A DNA stretch of 64,000 nt, from NCBI GenBank assembly GCA_964020155.1, contig OZ026559.1:1785345-1849344 (forward strand), in the 5' to 3' direction. The notes below the pieces were generated by a model that was not told the origin of the DNA, made no database searches, and saw nothing but the letters and a program-made list of their open reading frames with translations. Position numbers and translations under genes: made by a program. Of the stretch, positions 1 to 11,342 are shown in pieces (position 1 is the first letter of the stretch; every line of letters starts with the position of its first letter). Source of the DNA: Chondrilla cf. caribensis (taxonomy: Eukaryota > Porifera > Demospongiae > Chondrillida > Chondrillidae).

Positions 1-3000
1 GGGAAGTGGTTCAAAGTTTAGACCAATTTACAAGCTGTGTGTGGAAAAATCATCAGCTTGTCACACCCCCTCTGCCATGAGTTACGCAATAAGACAATTA
101 GCATTATTATTTCTATTCTCTCCCATACATTGATAATAATTAAGCACCTCAGAATAAACCTAGCTTCACAGCCTACATTTATGGAGATGGGAAGTGTTTC
201 AAAGTTTAGACCAATTTACCAGTTGTGTGTAGAAAAAATATCAGCTTGACACACCCCTTCTGCCATGAGTTATGCAATAAGACAATTTGCATTTTTATTC
301 CTATTCTCTCCCATACATTAATAATAATTAAGCACCTCAGAATAAACCTAGCTTCATAGGCCACATATATGGAGATGGGAAGTGTTTCAAAGTTTAGATC
401 AATTTACCAGCTGTGTGTAGAAAATATATCAGCTTGACACACACCCTCTGCCATGAGTTACGTAATAACACAATTTGCATTATTTATTCCTATTCACTCC
501 CATACATTGAATATTATTAACCACCTCAGAATAAACCTAGCTTCATAGGCTACATATATGGAGATGGGAAGTATTTCAAGGTTTGGACCAATTTACCAGC
601 TGTGTGTAGAAAAAATATCAGTTTGACACACACCCTCTGCCATGAGTTACGTAATAACACAATTTGCATTCTTTATTCCTATTCTCTCCAATACATTGAT
701 AATAATTAAGCACCTCAGAATAAACCTAGCTTCATAGGCTACATATATGGAGATGGGAAGCGTTTCAAAGGTTAGACCACTTTACCAGCTGTGTGTAGAA
801 AAAATATCAGCTTGACACACCCCCTCTGCCATGAGTTACGCAATAAGACAATTTGCATTTTTATTCCTATTCTCTCCCATACATTGATAATAATTAAACA
901 CCTCAGAATAAACCTAGGTTTACAGGCTACATATATGGAGATGAAAAGTGCTTCAAAGTTTAGAACAATTTACCAGCTGTGTGTAGAAAAAATATCAGCT
1001 TGACACCCCCCCCTCTGCCATGAGTTATGCAATAAGACAATTTGCATTTTTATTCCTATTTCTCCCATACATTGAATATATTAAGCACCTCAGAATAAAC
1101 CTAGCTTCAAAGGCTACAAATATGGAGATGGGAAGCGTTTCAAAGCTTAGACCACTTTACCAGCTGTGAGTAGAAAAAATATCAGCTTGACACATCCCCT
1201 CTGCCATAAGTTATGCAGTAAGACAATTAGCATTTTTATTCCTATTTTCTCCCAAACATTGATAATAATTAAACACCTCAGAATAAACCTAGGTTTACAG
1301 ACCACATATTATTGAGATGGGAAGTTTTTCAAAGCTTAGACCAATTTACCGGCTGTGTGTAGAAAAAATATCAGCTTGACACCCCCCCTCTGTCATGAGT
1401 TATGCAATAAGACAATTTACATTTTTATTCCTATTCTCTCCCATACATTGATAATAATTAAACACCTCAGAATAAACCTAGGTTTACAGGCCACATATTT
1501 GAAGATGGGAAGTTTTTCAAAGCTTAGATGAATTTACCAGCTGTGTGTAGAAAAAATATCAGCTTGACACCCCCCCCTCTGCCATGAGTTACACAATAAG
1601 ACAATTAGCATTTTTATTCCTATTTCTCCCATATATTGAATATATTAAGCACCTCAGAATAAACCTAGCTTCAAAGGCTACATATATGGAGATGGGAAGC
1701 GTTTCAAAGGGTTAGACCAATTTACCAGCTGTGTGTAGAAAAAATATTAGTTTGACACACCCCTTCTGCCATGAGTTACGAAATAAGACAATTTGCATTT
1801 TTGCATTGGGATTTGTTTCAAAGCTTAGACCAATTTATCAGCTGTGTTTGCAAAAAAATTCAGCTTGAGACACACCCTCCAGGGCCGGAGCAAGCTCTGC
1901 ATTAGTGGTACGGCCATCAGCGTAGCATAGCGAATAGTATTGGCATTTACATGACATGAAATTGGACACATCATTATATGATCCAGTGTTTCCCCCAGGC
2001 CATTTTATCAGGGCGCCCGGCCCTGCTAAAATTTCTGCCCGCCCTTCTTTTTTTATAATAATAATAATATTATACTAATTATAAACTGTGAGATAATGGT
2101 AAGACCTATTTTGTGATAATAAGTTATTCAGTATAATATCTAAAACCGTGGGGCATGTGTGTAAGAATGGATGTGGCCTATCTGTATTAATTTTACTGTT
2201 CCACGTGGTAATGGCGTCTTTCTTAGGTTCAGAAGAACCTTCGCTGAAGTTGTTACGTTCGACGAAGCTTCAGCGCACGAATTCCAGCCCAATTTCTTAA
2301 GTCTCGGCGTTCAAAATCGGCGTTTTAGAAGTTGCGCAATAGACATCATGGCGACTTCGAGCATAGTATCCGATTTTGAAGCTTAGTTTGAGGGAAATTG
2401 TGAACGAAATTCTCTGTAAGGGGGCCAATGTTACATTTACCACTGTTAGAATAATAATATTCAGTTAAGATTATCATATCTTTGGTTGATGCCATAAACT
2501 TCATTATTAGGGACATTTTATTTTTTTAAGGACATGGTCAAAAAGTGGTACGGCCATGGCCGTAGTAGCCGTACCAGTTGCGCCAGCCCTGCCCTCTGCC
2601 ATGAGTTATGCAATAAGACAATTTGCAATTTTATTCCTATTCTCTCCCATACATTGATAATAATTAACTACCTCAGAATAAACCTAGGTTTACAGGCCAC
2701 ATATATGGAGATGGGAAGTGTTTCAAAGCTTACACCAATTTACCAGCTGTGTGTAGAAAAAATATCAGCTTGACACACACCCTCTGTCATGAGTTACACA
2801 ATAAGACAATTTGCATTTTTATTCCTAGTCTCTCCTATACATTGATAATAATTAAGCACCTCAGAATAAACCTAGCTTCATAGGCTACATATATGGAGAT
2901 GGGAAGTATTTCAAGGCTTGGACCAATTTACCAGCTGTGTGTAGAAAAAATATCAGCTTGACACACACCCTCTGCCATGAGTTACGTAATAACACAATTT

Positions 3001-4985
3001 GCATTTTTTATTCCTATTCTCTCCCATACATTGATAATAATTAACCACCTCAGAATAAACCTAGCTTCATAGGCTACATATATGGAGATGGGAAGTGTTT
3101 CAAGGCTTAGACCAATTTACCAACTGTGTGTATAAAAAATATTAGCTTGACACCCCCCTCTGCCATGAGTTACTCAATAAGACAATTTGCATTTTTATTC
3201 CTATTCTCTCCCATACATTGATAATAATTAACCAACTCAGAATAAACCTAGCTGCACAGGACGCATGTATGGAGATGGAAAGTGTTTCAAAGGTTAGACC
3301 ACTTTACCAGCTGTGCTTAGAAAAAATATCAGCTTGACACACCCCCTCTGCCACGAGTTATGCAATAAGACAATTAGCATTTTTATTCCTATTCTCTCCC
3401 ATACATTGAATATTATTAACCACCTCAGAATAAACCTAGGTTTACAGGCCACATATATGGAGATGGGATTTGTTTCAAAGCTTAGACCAATTTATCAGCT
3501 GTGTTTGCAAAAAAATTCAACTTGACACACACCCTCTGCCATGAGTTATGCAATAAGACAATTTGCATTTTTATTCCTATTCTCTCCCATACATTGATAA
3601 TAATTAACTACCTCAGAATAAACCTAGGTTTACAGGCCACATATATGGAGATGGGAAGTATTTCAAGGCTTGGACCAATTTACCAGCTGTGTGTAGAAAA
3701 AATATCAGCTTGACACACACCCTCTGCCATGAGTTACGCAATAAGACAATATGCATTTTTATTCCTATTCTCTCCCATACATTGATAATAATTAACCACC
3801 TCAGAATAAACCTAGGTTTACAGGCCACATATATGGAGATGGGAAGTGTTACAAAGCTTAGACCAATTTACCAGCTGTGTGTAGAAAAAATATCAGCTTG
3901 ATACGCCCCCTCTGCCATGAGTTACGCAATAAGACAATTAGCATTTTTATTCCTACTCTCTCCCATACATTGACAATAATTAACCACCTCAGAATAAACC
4001 TAGGTTTACAGGCCACATGTATGGAGATGGGAAGTAATTCAATGCTTAGACCAATTTATCAGCTGTGTGTAGAAAAAATATCAGCTTGACACACACCCTC
4101 TACCATGAGTTATGCAATGAAACAATTTGCATTTTTATTCCTATTCTCTCCCATACACATGCCACCTCAGAATAAACCTAGGTTTACAGGCCACATATAT
4201 GGAGATGGGAAGTGTTTCAAAGTTTAGATCAATTTACCTGCTGTGTGTAGAAAAAATATCAGCTTGACATGCCCCCTCTGCTATGAGTAATGCAATGAAA
4301 CAATTTGCATTTTTATTCCTATTCTCTCCCATACACATGCCACCTCAGAATAAACCTAGGTTTACAGGCCACATATATGGAGATGGGAAGTGTTTCAAAG
4401 CTTAGACCAATTTACCAGCTGTGTGTAGAAAAAATATCAGCTTGACACACACCCTCTACCATGAGTTATGCAATGAAACAATTTGCATTTTTATTCCTAT
4501 TCTCTCCCATACACATGCCACCTCAGAATAAACCTAGGTTTACAGGCCACATATATGGAGATGGGAAGTAATTCAATGCTTAGACCAATTTATCAGCTGT
4601 GTGTAGAAAAAATATCAGCTTGACACACACCCTCTACCATGAGTTATGCAATGAAACAATTTGCATTTTTATTCCTATTCTCTCCCATACACATGCCACC
4701 TCAGAATAAACCTAGGTTTACAGGCCACATATATGGAGATGGGAAGTGTTTCAAAGTTTAGATCAATTTACCTGCTGTGTGTAGAAAAAATATCAGCTTG
4801 ACATGCCCCCTCTGCTATGAGTAATGCAATAAAATGATTAGCATTTTATTCCTATTCTCTCCCATACATTGATGATATTAACCACCTCAGATTTAACCCA
4901 ACCCAGTGTCACAGACCACGTATAGGAAGATGGGAAGTGTTTCAAAGCTTAGATTAATTGACCAGCTTGGCTTGAAAAAAATATC
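1..4985. repeat. 188-bp satellite array 1
   Basis: Head-to-tail units with a period of about 188 bp fill this stretch. Each unit carries recognisable blocks such as ccatgagttacgcaataaga, cacctcagaataaacctag and gtttcaaagcttagacc. The spacing is exact from about 3313 to 4089. From about 4080 to 4800 the units are a shorter variant of about 178 bp that lacks part of the ttgataataatt segment, and a three-unit higher-order repeat is visible because the blocks at about 4212 and 4746 match. The last units, from about 4860, are degenerate. The array is interrupted by a transposon at 1880-2591. The period is not a multiple of three, and the roughly 70-codon reading frames that cross the units have no coding features. 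Sister arrays lie at 24280-26335 and 47150-48520. Confidence 0.95.
1880..2591. mobile_element. Non-autonomous DNA transposon inside the satellite, hAT-like ends
   Basis: This 712-bp element interrupts a satellite unit. Its left end is cagggccggagcaa and its right end reads cagggctggcgcaa on the other strand, a 14-bp terminal inverted repeat with two mismatches. The sequence ccctc flanks both ends (1875-1879 and 2592-2596). Removing the element and one ccctc restores the normal satellite text caccctctgccatgag, so this is a true insertion. CAGGG ends are common in hAT elements, but those usually make 8-bp duplications, so the 5-bp duplication leaves the superfamily open. No transposase is seen; the 71-codon frame at 2171-2386 resembles nothing I know. 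Confidence 0.8.
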
Positions 4986-5329
4986 AGCTTGACACCCCCT
5001 TTACCATGACCTATGCAAGAAGGTACTTATGTAGCATTTTATCCCTATTCTCTGAATAACAAGGTATACAACACCTCCATTGGAATGTACTACATACCAA
5101 AGTATACAGCTGTACTTTTGTATGTATGTACATTTGCACATTCCAATGACGTGTGACGAGACCTTGTGGTGACCATCCGGCTTTTACTGATTTCAATTTG
5201 GAGTCTTATTTAATGTAGGGAAGCCTTCAACCTTGAAGGCCACATTTCAAGACACTCACAAATACATAAATCAATACAAAAGCTTAACACATACACAAAA
5301 AGATTGCAGACAATGTCTAATAGTTACAT

Positions 5330-5545
5330 AGAAGAGTTTTAATTCAGTGTTTGTTAGCCTTGGTCTTCTCTTGTGTCTTCCCGTGTGTGGACAGGGGTGC
5401 AAGGGAAAATACATCATAACTTATCACCACTTCCAGGATTTGAACCAGGGCCAACCATCTGGTACAGCTGTCATCCTCCTCAACAGCTAACTGCACTCCC
5501 TCCGATCATGTGTGTGTACATGCTTCTCAGCAAATGTAGTATAAT
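5330..5545 (-). repeat. tRNA-derived SINE-like head
   Basis: On the minus strand ggttcaaatcc (5446 down to 5436) matches the RNA polymerase III B box, and about 45 bases upstream ttagctgttgagg resembles an A box. The acceptor stem does not pair, so this is not a functional tRNA gene. It looks like a tRNA-derived SINE head or an old tRNA pseudogene. A diverged copy lies at the same place in unit 2. Confidence 0.4.
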
Positions 5546-6076
5546 ATTTGCACTCTATAGCTAATTTATATGATTCTGTATGTTTATTACATGCTATATA
5601 TATATATATATATATGTGAATGAAATATGAATATTATTATATAGTTTATGTAGTGTATATGTATATTATGTTAGTAGTGCATAATTAATTATACGTACAA
5701 GTCCTAAAAATTAAAATATTATTACACATTGTATCACATACATAATTGTACCATATTATTATAGCAATTTATCTGAATTATGTAATAATAATAATAATAA
5801 TAACAAATCAGTCAATATCATGATAACAGGTAGGAAAAGAGTTTGAGGAATTCTCCTGCTTGTAGGCAACCAACATTCTCCTGTTGTCCCCAACAAGGAT
5901 GTGGTCTTTGAGTTTGTGAATGTGTTCACAAACTATAAAACAGCAAATCATGCAAAATAATAATATAATAATTACTAAATGCAACAAACACACCCCTCTG
6001 TAAGTACATTTAGATATACATAATATGTAGACTGGTATACATACACAGGTACACTGGTAGGTATATACTGCATATG

Positions 6077-6265
6077 CTTTAACTTTCGCGGGGTTAAATT
6101 TTTGCCATTTTCAAGAATCAGTAGCCATCTGTGAAAGTTTCATCCTACGAAAAGTTATACCAAATGGGGAATACATCTGCGGTTACATCACAAACCGTGA
6201 AAATGAAAATGCTAAAATCGCAAAAGGTTACAATCTGCAAACGTTTAACCCCGCAAAAGTTAAAG
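6077..6265. mobile_element. Palindromic MITE
   Basis: Both ends read ctttaactttNgcggggtta inwards (left about 6077-6099, right about 6244-6265), giving a terminal inverted repeat of over 20 bp around a roughly 145-bp AT-rich core rich in aaaatcgcaaaa-type motifs. There is no coding capacity. In unit 2 only the right-hand portion survives, at about 27265-27332, after a deletion. The element interrupts a stretch related to the 30-bp minisatellite of unit 2. The family is not recognised. Confidence 0.65.
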
Positions 6266-6599
6266 TATACATATGTACAGGTACATTGGAAGGCATAAAC
6301 GCATTAAAAAGGATTTCATTCAGAGAGAGGGCCATTCACCCCCTTGCCACATTGAGGTTTATTCAATAGTTCACTTCAATGGACTTAATAAATAGAACAC
6401 ACAGGCTCCCAACATGAATTGAAATAGTGTATTTTACCCTCCTCCTTCCTCAACGCCCTGCCAACATGTACTGTAGATCTGTATCACATCTTTCACACTA
6501 AAATGTATTAGAATATCACGTTGAAACCCTACAACAGTTATCCCATAGAGAATATGATGCACACACCAGTACAATGGTATACATCGTTTCGTGGATGTG

Positions 6600-6755
6600 T
6601 AAGACACACCCACACCCACAGCACACATGCACACACCACGTACACACATGTAAACATACTTGCAAGCACAAAACACACACACTCGTAAGCACACACACAC
6701 ACACACACTCGTAAGCACACACACACTCGCAAGCACACACACACACACACACTTT
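6600..6755. repeat. Impure CA/TG microsatellite
   Basis: The tract is made of (CA)n runs broken by ctcgtaag and ctcgcaag motifs, densest at about 6680-6752. The antisense Cys/Val-rich reading frames across it are low-complexity artefacts. Confidence 0.9.
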
Positions 6756-7639
6756 TGGTATCTATTTTTAAGTATCTAGTTCTCTGACTCACTCATACTA
6801 GATCTAAATAGACGTTGGAATAAATGTAGCACAGTGGTCATACGTATCTCACTGCTCATACTGTGCTTCAGTTCTCAGATATTTGCTGGATCCACTAAAA
6901 GTAACCTTCTGAGCAGAGTTCCTAGTTAGAAATATATTCTGAACCTGCATCATATTTGATCATATAATATTATACTGAGATACATCAACATTTGAACATT
7001 CAGTTGAAAGTTATGTTCTGTATGCTTACAATTTCATGTCCCTGTTACCAACAGTCTTATTGTAACATAGTTGTAGGGATGACCCTACATCTTAATAGTG
7101 GGGCAGTTGGATGGAAGCCACATAGGTTACACACATCAGGTGCTGTCTGTCTCATGTAATGTGTATGAAATCAATTACCAAGGTATGCAAGTGTCTTATA
7201 CTAAAAACAACATGGTAACATTGCATTATGGAACGGATGCTTTTTAACATTGATAATGATGAGCTACGGATAAGTGTCTACCACTGGTCAAAATAATTAT
7301 GGTGATACGGTTGACGGTAATTCCCATAAATTCCAATCAACAGCTGAGAAAAATTGAGTGTCTCAAATCACCCTATTTTACCCTTAGGTTATCTACTATT
7401 ATTTTAGAATACTGAACTTACATTTACTTTACATATTGATGAAAATTGTAGCTGTTATCCAGCTATATCAAACAATACAAGCAAACCACGATGATGTTAA
7501 AATCTGAATTTATGCTCGTTTAATGATCAGTCAAGACGAGCTCTCTTGTCTTGACCTCCATTGGCTCAATGGAATTGTTACAGTAGCTCACTCTCTTACA
7601 GTGTTCTCCGGCAAGCTATAAAAATACTCTAGGTTCCGA

Positions 7640-7998
7640 AACCGACCGACGGCAACGCGTGTCCAACAACTACAAGAATAAAGGTGCTCTTGAATTGGAA
7701 TAAGGAACCTATGACGACAAATGATGTATGTTCGACGTCATTCCCACGTGATAACGCATTCCTCCGTCGAGATTATGTAGTTTAGTCTGGCTTCTTTACT
7801 CGGAGACGAATCAATACGAATTGACGTATTCTAATCGAGGTGGGTCAAGTTACTTGAAACTTATCAGACAATTTTCACTGAATTGCTATACGTTTTCTTC
7901 TAAAGTACCCCAGTGAACTCCACCGTATCCGAAGTTACAGCGATTTGTCCTGATCCCTACCCTGACTATACCACTCATCGTTTGGAATATTCTTCAAG
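7640..7998 (+). promoter_or_regulatory. Conserved promoter block and putative non-coding exon 1 of gene 1
   Basis: This is the best-conserved non-coding stretch shared by all three units. It contains an inverted CCAAT box (attgg at 7694-7698), a TGACG motif at about 7712, a GACGTCA motif at about 7734 and an E-box CACGTG at 7745-7750. Downstream the conserved run from about 7900 ends in tcttcaag/gtaattta, a good splice donor at 7999. I infer the transcription start lies between the E-box and the donor, and that exon 1 is untranslated, because unit 1 differs by one base of length from units 2 and 3 just before the donor. The intron would end at 11315. Confidence 0.55.
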
Positions 7999-8298
7999 GT
8001 AATTTACATATTCTGCTATGCATGAATGATCCTGTTGAGTAGTGCATGTATTATAGCCAACATGGGTCATGACGCTTTTATTGTCATTTACAATAATAAG
8101 TAAATAGCCCAAGGGATCATTATAATAAAAATATTTAGTATAAAAAAGATACTCTATATTTTGCAAAAATGGGCTAAAAATGAGTGAGCCCCTGTTTTGT
8201 GTCTAACACCCTGCACGACTCCTGGGTCATATAAAGGAGAGGTTACCATCATTAGAATCACATCTTGTGCATACTTAATATGTATTATAATATAACTA

Positions 8299-8496
8299 CA
8301 GTGGAACCTCTCTATAAAGGACACATTGGGACCAGGTAATTTGTCCACTGTAGAGAGGTTGTCCACTCTTCAGAGGTAAAAATTGTATTAGCACGATAGG
8401 AAAGTCTATTTTTGGTGCCTTACAGAGTGTCCTTTGTAGGGAGGTAATTTCTCTGGTGTCCTTTATTGGGAGAGTCCTTTAATAGAGGTTCCACTG
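8299..8496. mobile_element. pogo/mariner-like MITE
   Basis: A 198-bp element with terminal inverted repeats cagtggaacctctNtataaa, flanked by TA on both sides (8297-8298 and 8497-8498). TA duplication together with CAGTGGAACC ends is typical of Tc1/mariner, pogo or Tigger-derived MITEs. The equivalent site in unit 2 (about 31200) is uninterrupted. It lies in the inferred first intron of gene 1 and has no coding capacity. Confidence 0.85.
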
Positions 8497-9239
8497 TATA
8501 ATATAAATTCACTGTTGCCGTTACACATGGAAATGCATATTATATGCATGTCATACCTGATGTCACAATGAAAACAGTATTATAGGAACAGCTGAAAAAT
8601 TGCTAACACTTGAAAAACACTGCCCGGTTGATTGAGTTGCCCGTAACTACAGGGACTGAATAGGTGGGGTTCTACTGTATGTAAAATTACATGTATATAA
8701 GCAGAGTGTGTGTAATCAATAATTTGATGAGAAGCAAATTTGACATAATATAATGGAAATAAAGAAATTCAAAATAAGTAGTAAATAAGGATGGTAGTGA
8801 TATGTGCCACTAACTACAAATCAGAGGTGGCAGTGTTTGCACCCAAGCCTGCCTGGAAGAGGGACAGCATTCCCTATGTTATTTATTGGCTGTTTATTAT
8901 TTATTCCAAAAATATCATAATTTGGGGATCCACTTGTTGTTATTACTAATAGTTTTTAAAATTCATATGAGGTTCATTGTTTTGATTTTGACTTCCAGTA
9001 TGTAATGCTCAATATAATATGTATATTTGTTGTATGGTTGTGGTTAGCATCAAAGGAAAAAGTGTGCATTGTTTTTTGTAATTGCACACTTTTTTGACCT
9101 TTTCAACCACAAGTGTGCTCGATTAGTAATTGTCAGCTTTATGCGCCCATGTTATCATAACAATCTGACCATTGTAACAATTGTGCTTATTCTGAAGGAG
9201 GTGGAACTCCGGATTGTGAAAAAACTTAACAAGCTTGCT

Positions 9240-9563
9240 CGATTTCATGGTTCTGATGCGCCGCTGAATTGCTATTAAAAGGACGTGAAGGATTATCGGA
9301 GGACAAGTCTTGTCGTCTTATCTCCTTGCCTCCGTCACAAATGAACCAAGCCAATACGCAAGAGTGGCTTTATTTTCAGTCATTAGCACGTTTTCAGGGC
9401 ACTTCGCTTGAGGCTTGTGTTTATTCCGTTCTTCAACCCATGCAGCGAAGGTTTTGAGACCACACAATGTAGATAGCTGTGTGTTCTTGGGTCGAAAAGG
9501 TTTGGACATAATCTTGAAGTCGTCGCCGTCGATATCGAAGTTGAAACACCTAGATAGCAGCAC
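9240..9563 (-). pseudogene. Relic of a DUF3504-type (ZMYM2/QRICH1/Crypton-like) protein
   Basis: An 81-codon minus-strand frame (9563 down to 9318) contains the pattern LKTFAAWVEERN, then LAYWLGSFVTEARR. After a stop at 9318-9320 the similarity appears to continue with a CPPIIL segment. This order (a Trp-containing helix, a W-L-x-x-F-V-x-E-x-R-[RK] helix, then PP-x-x-L) is what I recall of the domain shared by ZMYM2-like and QRICH1 proteins and Crypton-derived recombinases. The in-frame stop and lack of any continuation mark it as a fragment. The identification rests on memory of the family only. Confidence 0.4.
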
Positions 9564-9684
9564 GTTTTGAAGCCATAGCAGCTACTGAAAAACAGGTGCT
9601 GACTAGCTATATACCAACGTAGAGTCTATGATACCAACCTTCCACCAGAAATCTAAGCGCAAGAGGGCGCATACAACAAGTAAG

Positions 9685-9795
9685 TTATTGTATGCCCAAT
9701 TGGGCATTGGCTCCTTATTGCACTCGCCCTCGGGCGCTTCGCACCCTCGGGACTCGAGCAATAAATGCGCCAATGCACAATTGGTCATACAATAA
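9685..9795. mobile_element. Near-perfect palindrome, hairpin MITE
   Basis: The left arm ttattgtatgcccaattggg and the right arm ending caattggtcatacaataa are reverse complements with few mismatches. The centre also folds on itself (cgccctcgggcg, then ccctcggg). The whole could form a long hairpin of about 111 bp. It has no coding capacity. Confidence 0.65.
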
Positions 9796-10375
9796 CTATT
9801 ATATATATAATATGTGTTCCTACGCGTAACATAAGTTATATAGTATGAAAAAAGATGGCTGATTTGGAATGCCGAGAATTAGAAATTGAGCTAGAATTTG
9901 TTGCTAGAATTGAGCTAGAAGAAGCTTTGCTGGATGTAGTAACTTGAGCAAAGATTCTTCTGAACCTAAGAACGACGCCCAAGTAATTTGAATGCGGGGG
10001 CAGCAACACCATGAGTTTTTGAGCTCGAATTACTTGTTTTTCTTTATGTTACTTAAATATTGCTATTTATCCTTTGCTAATTAAATTTAAAAAATATTAT
10101 ATTATTATTATTATATCATTAGATTTCTTAATTAATGTGTTATTATATTGTAGTATACTTTGCTATAATATTATACTAATGTCAATAATAATGCCATCCA
10201 TAGAGAATTCTACCACACTCTGATAAATATTAAGTAATAAAATTAATATACTCAATATAACTACTAATTTTTATAGCTACATTATTAAAGTCATTTAAAT
10301 GATAATACAGAAAATGATGTAGTTGCAGTATATTTACTATGGTCGAATCATGATTGCAATGTATTGTAATGTATG

Positions 10376-10927
10376 CAGTGGTGTTGAAAGCATATGAAAA
10401 GTGGGGAAGCCGAGAATGGGGTCTGTTGTGCTGCACTCACAAACGCTTTGTACATGCAATTGATTTGGCAAATCTGCATGAATGCAGCTATGTCATAATG
10501 TCGACAGCAGGCTGGGGTGGTGAAGTGAGTGGTGGAGAAACAGTAGAGACTCTGATAGGATCTGATCCAATAGAAATCGATGGTACAGAAATTGTAACTT
10601 CAGGAAAGGTTGATGCTGTAGGCATTGCCATTTTAGAGCTGGATGCTGACACTGTTGGCATCACATTCTTTGATTGGACAGCATAAACAAAATGGCACCC
10701 AAAGCCGACAACCAAGATCAATGCCAAAACAAGATACTTACCAGTCATAACATGAACACTATCTCTTGTGAAGCAGTAAAACGTTAGAATATTAGTTTGT
10801 GAGAATTTTAGGTTAATACTCCAGTTGATTAGTTGATTTTGTGAATGTTAATCGAAGAAAACAAGGCCTTTCTTCAAAAAGTGAGGCGGCCAAAGCCTCC
10901 CCAATCGCCCCTGTTCTGACACCACTG
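10376..10927. mobile_element. Non-autonomous DNA transposon, CAGTGGTGT ends
   Basis: The left end is cagtggtgttgaaag and the right end on the other strand is cagtggtgtcagaac. The sequence gtatg flanks both sides (10371-10375 and 10928-10932), a 5-bp target duplication. Unit 2 keeps only the right end, at about 31540-31630, because of a deletion there. Inside lie a 110-codon + frame and an 86-codon - frame. The latter begins with a stretch that would score as a signal peptide, but its start codon overlaps a perfect gtaagt donor. I do not call either a gene. Confidence 0.6.
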
Positions 10928-11315
10928 GTATGTATAGTTAGCTAATTTAACATCAATTTAGATATTTGGTATGATATATTTTTGATTTTATTTTTGAAAA
11001 ATGATTTCTTTACCTTCATACATAAGAGAGGAAAATAAAAGTGTCCTTATAATAGTTGTTCACATGATTCGGTCCCTAGTAAATGTGAAAAATTGAGTGA
11101 GATTTACGTGGACTGATCAAATTTTAGGTTTCCAGTCTTAATATTATATTACACTTTATTGAAAAGCTCACGCTATTACTGATCCCATTAATAGAAACAC
11201 AATCAAAATAAATTATTTAATAATATTATTATGTGCAGTATATAGGGAGTAAAATAACGAATAATAATAATCATTATTATTATTTCAAAAAAGTTTTTTC
11301 TCTATGTATTTCCAG

Positions 11316-11333
11316 ATGAGAGTTCTGATATAG
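11316..11333 (+). promoter_or_regulatory. Five-codon upstream ORF before gene 1
   Basis: Directly after the acceptor tatttccag an ATG opens ATG AGA GTT CTG ATA TAG, in frame with the main start 27 bases further on. Splicing to the putative exon 1 would place A at -3, a favourable context. The same peptide MRVL(I/M) is found at the same distance in all three paralogues. Confidence 0.5.
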
Positions 11334-11342
11334 TTCCCAACC

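Larger units (their letters stand above)
5000..7640. other. Non-genic paralogous flank, unit 1
   Basis: No gene is seen between the satellite and the promoter block. The stretch is AT-rich and includes a short TA run (about 5596-5615), a short ATA run (about 5785-5805), a SINE-like piece, a palindromic MITE and a CA-rich tract. Most of it aligns with 26340-28780 in unit 2, for example the text around gggatgaccctacatctta at about 7077 and 28266, which marks it as part of the duplicated unit. Confidence 0.7.

Noticed and set aside
2171..2386. 71-codon + frame inside the transposon at 1880-2591
   Set aside because: No recognisable motif and no similarity to transposases; compatible with chance.
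37..4089. Series of roughly 70-codon + frames in the satellite
   Set aside because: They recur every 188 bp, which is not a multiple of three, and simply span one unit. No conservation of reading frame is seen between units.
5436..5446. Functional tRNA gene on the minus strand
   Set aside because: The B box matches, but the acceptor stem does not pair and the D and anticodon arms are poor; only a SINE-like head is supported.
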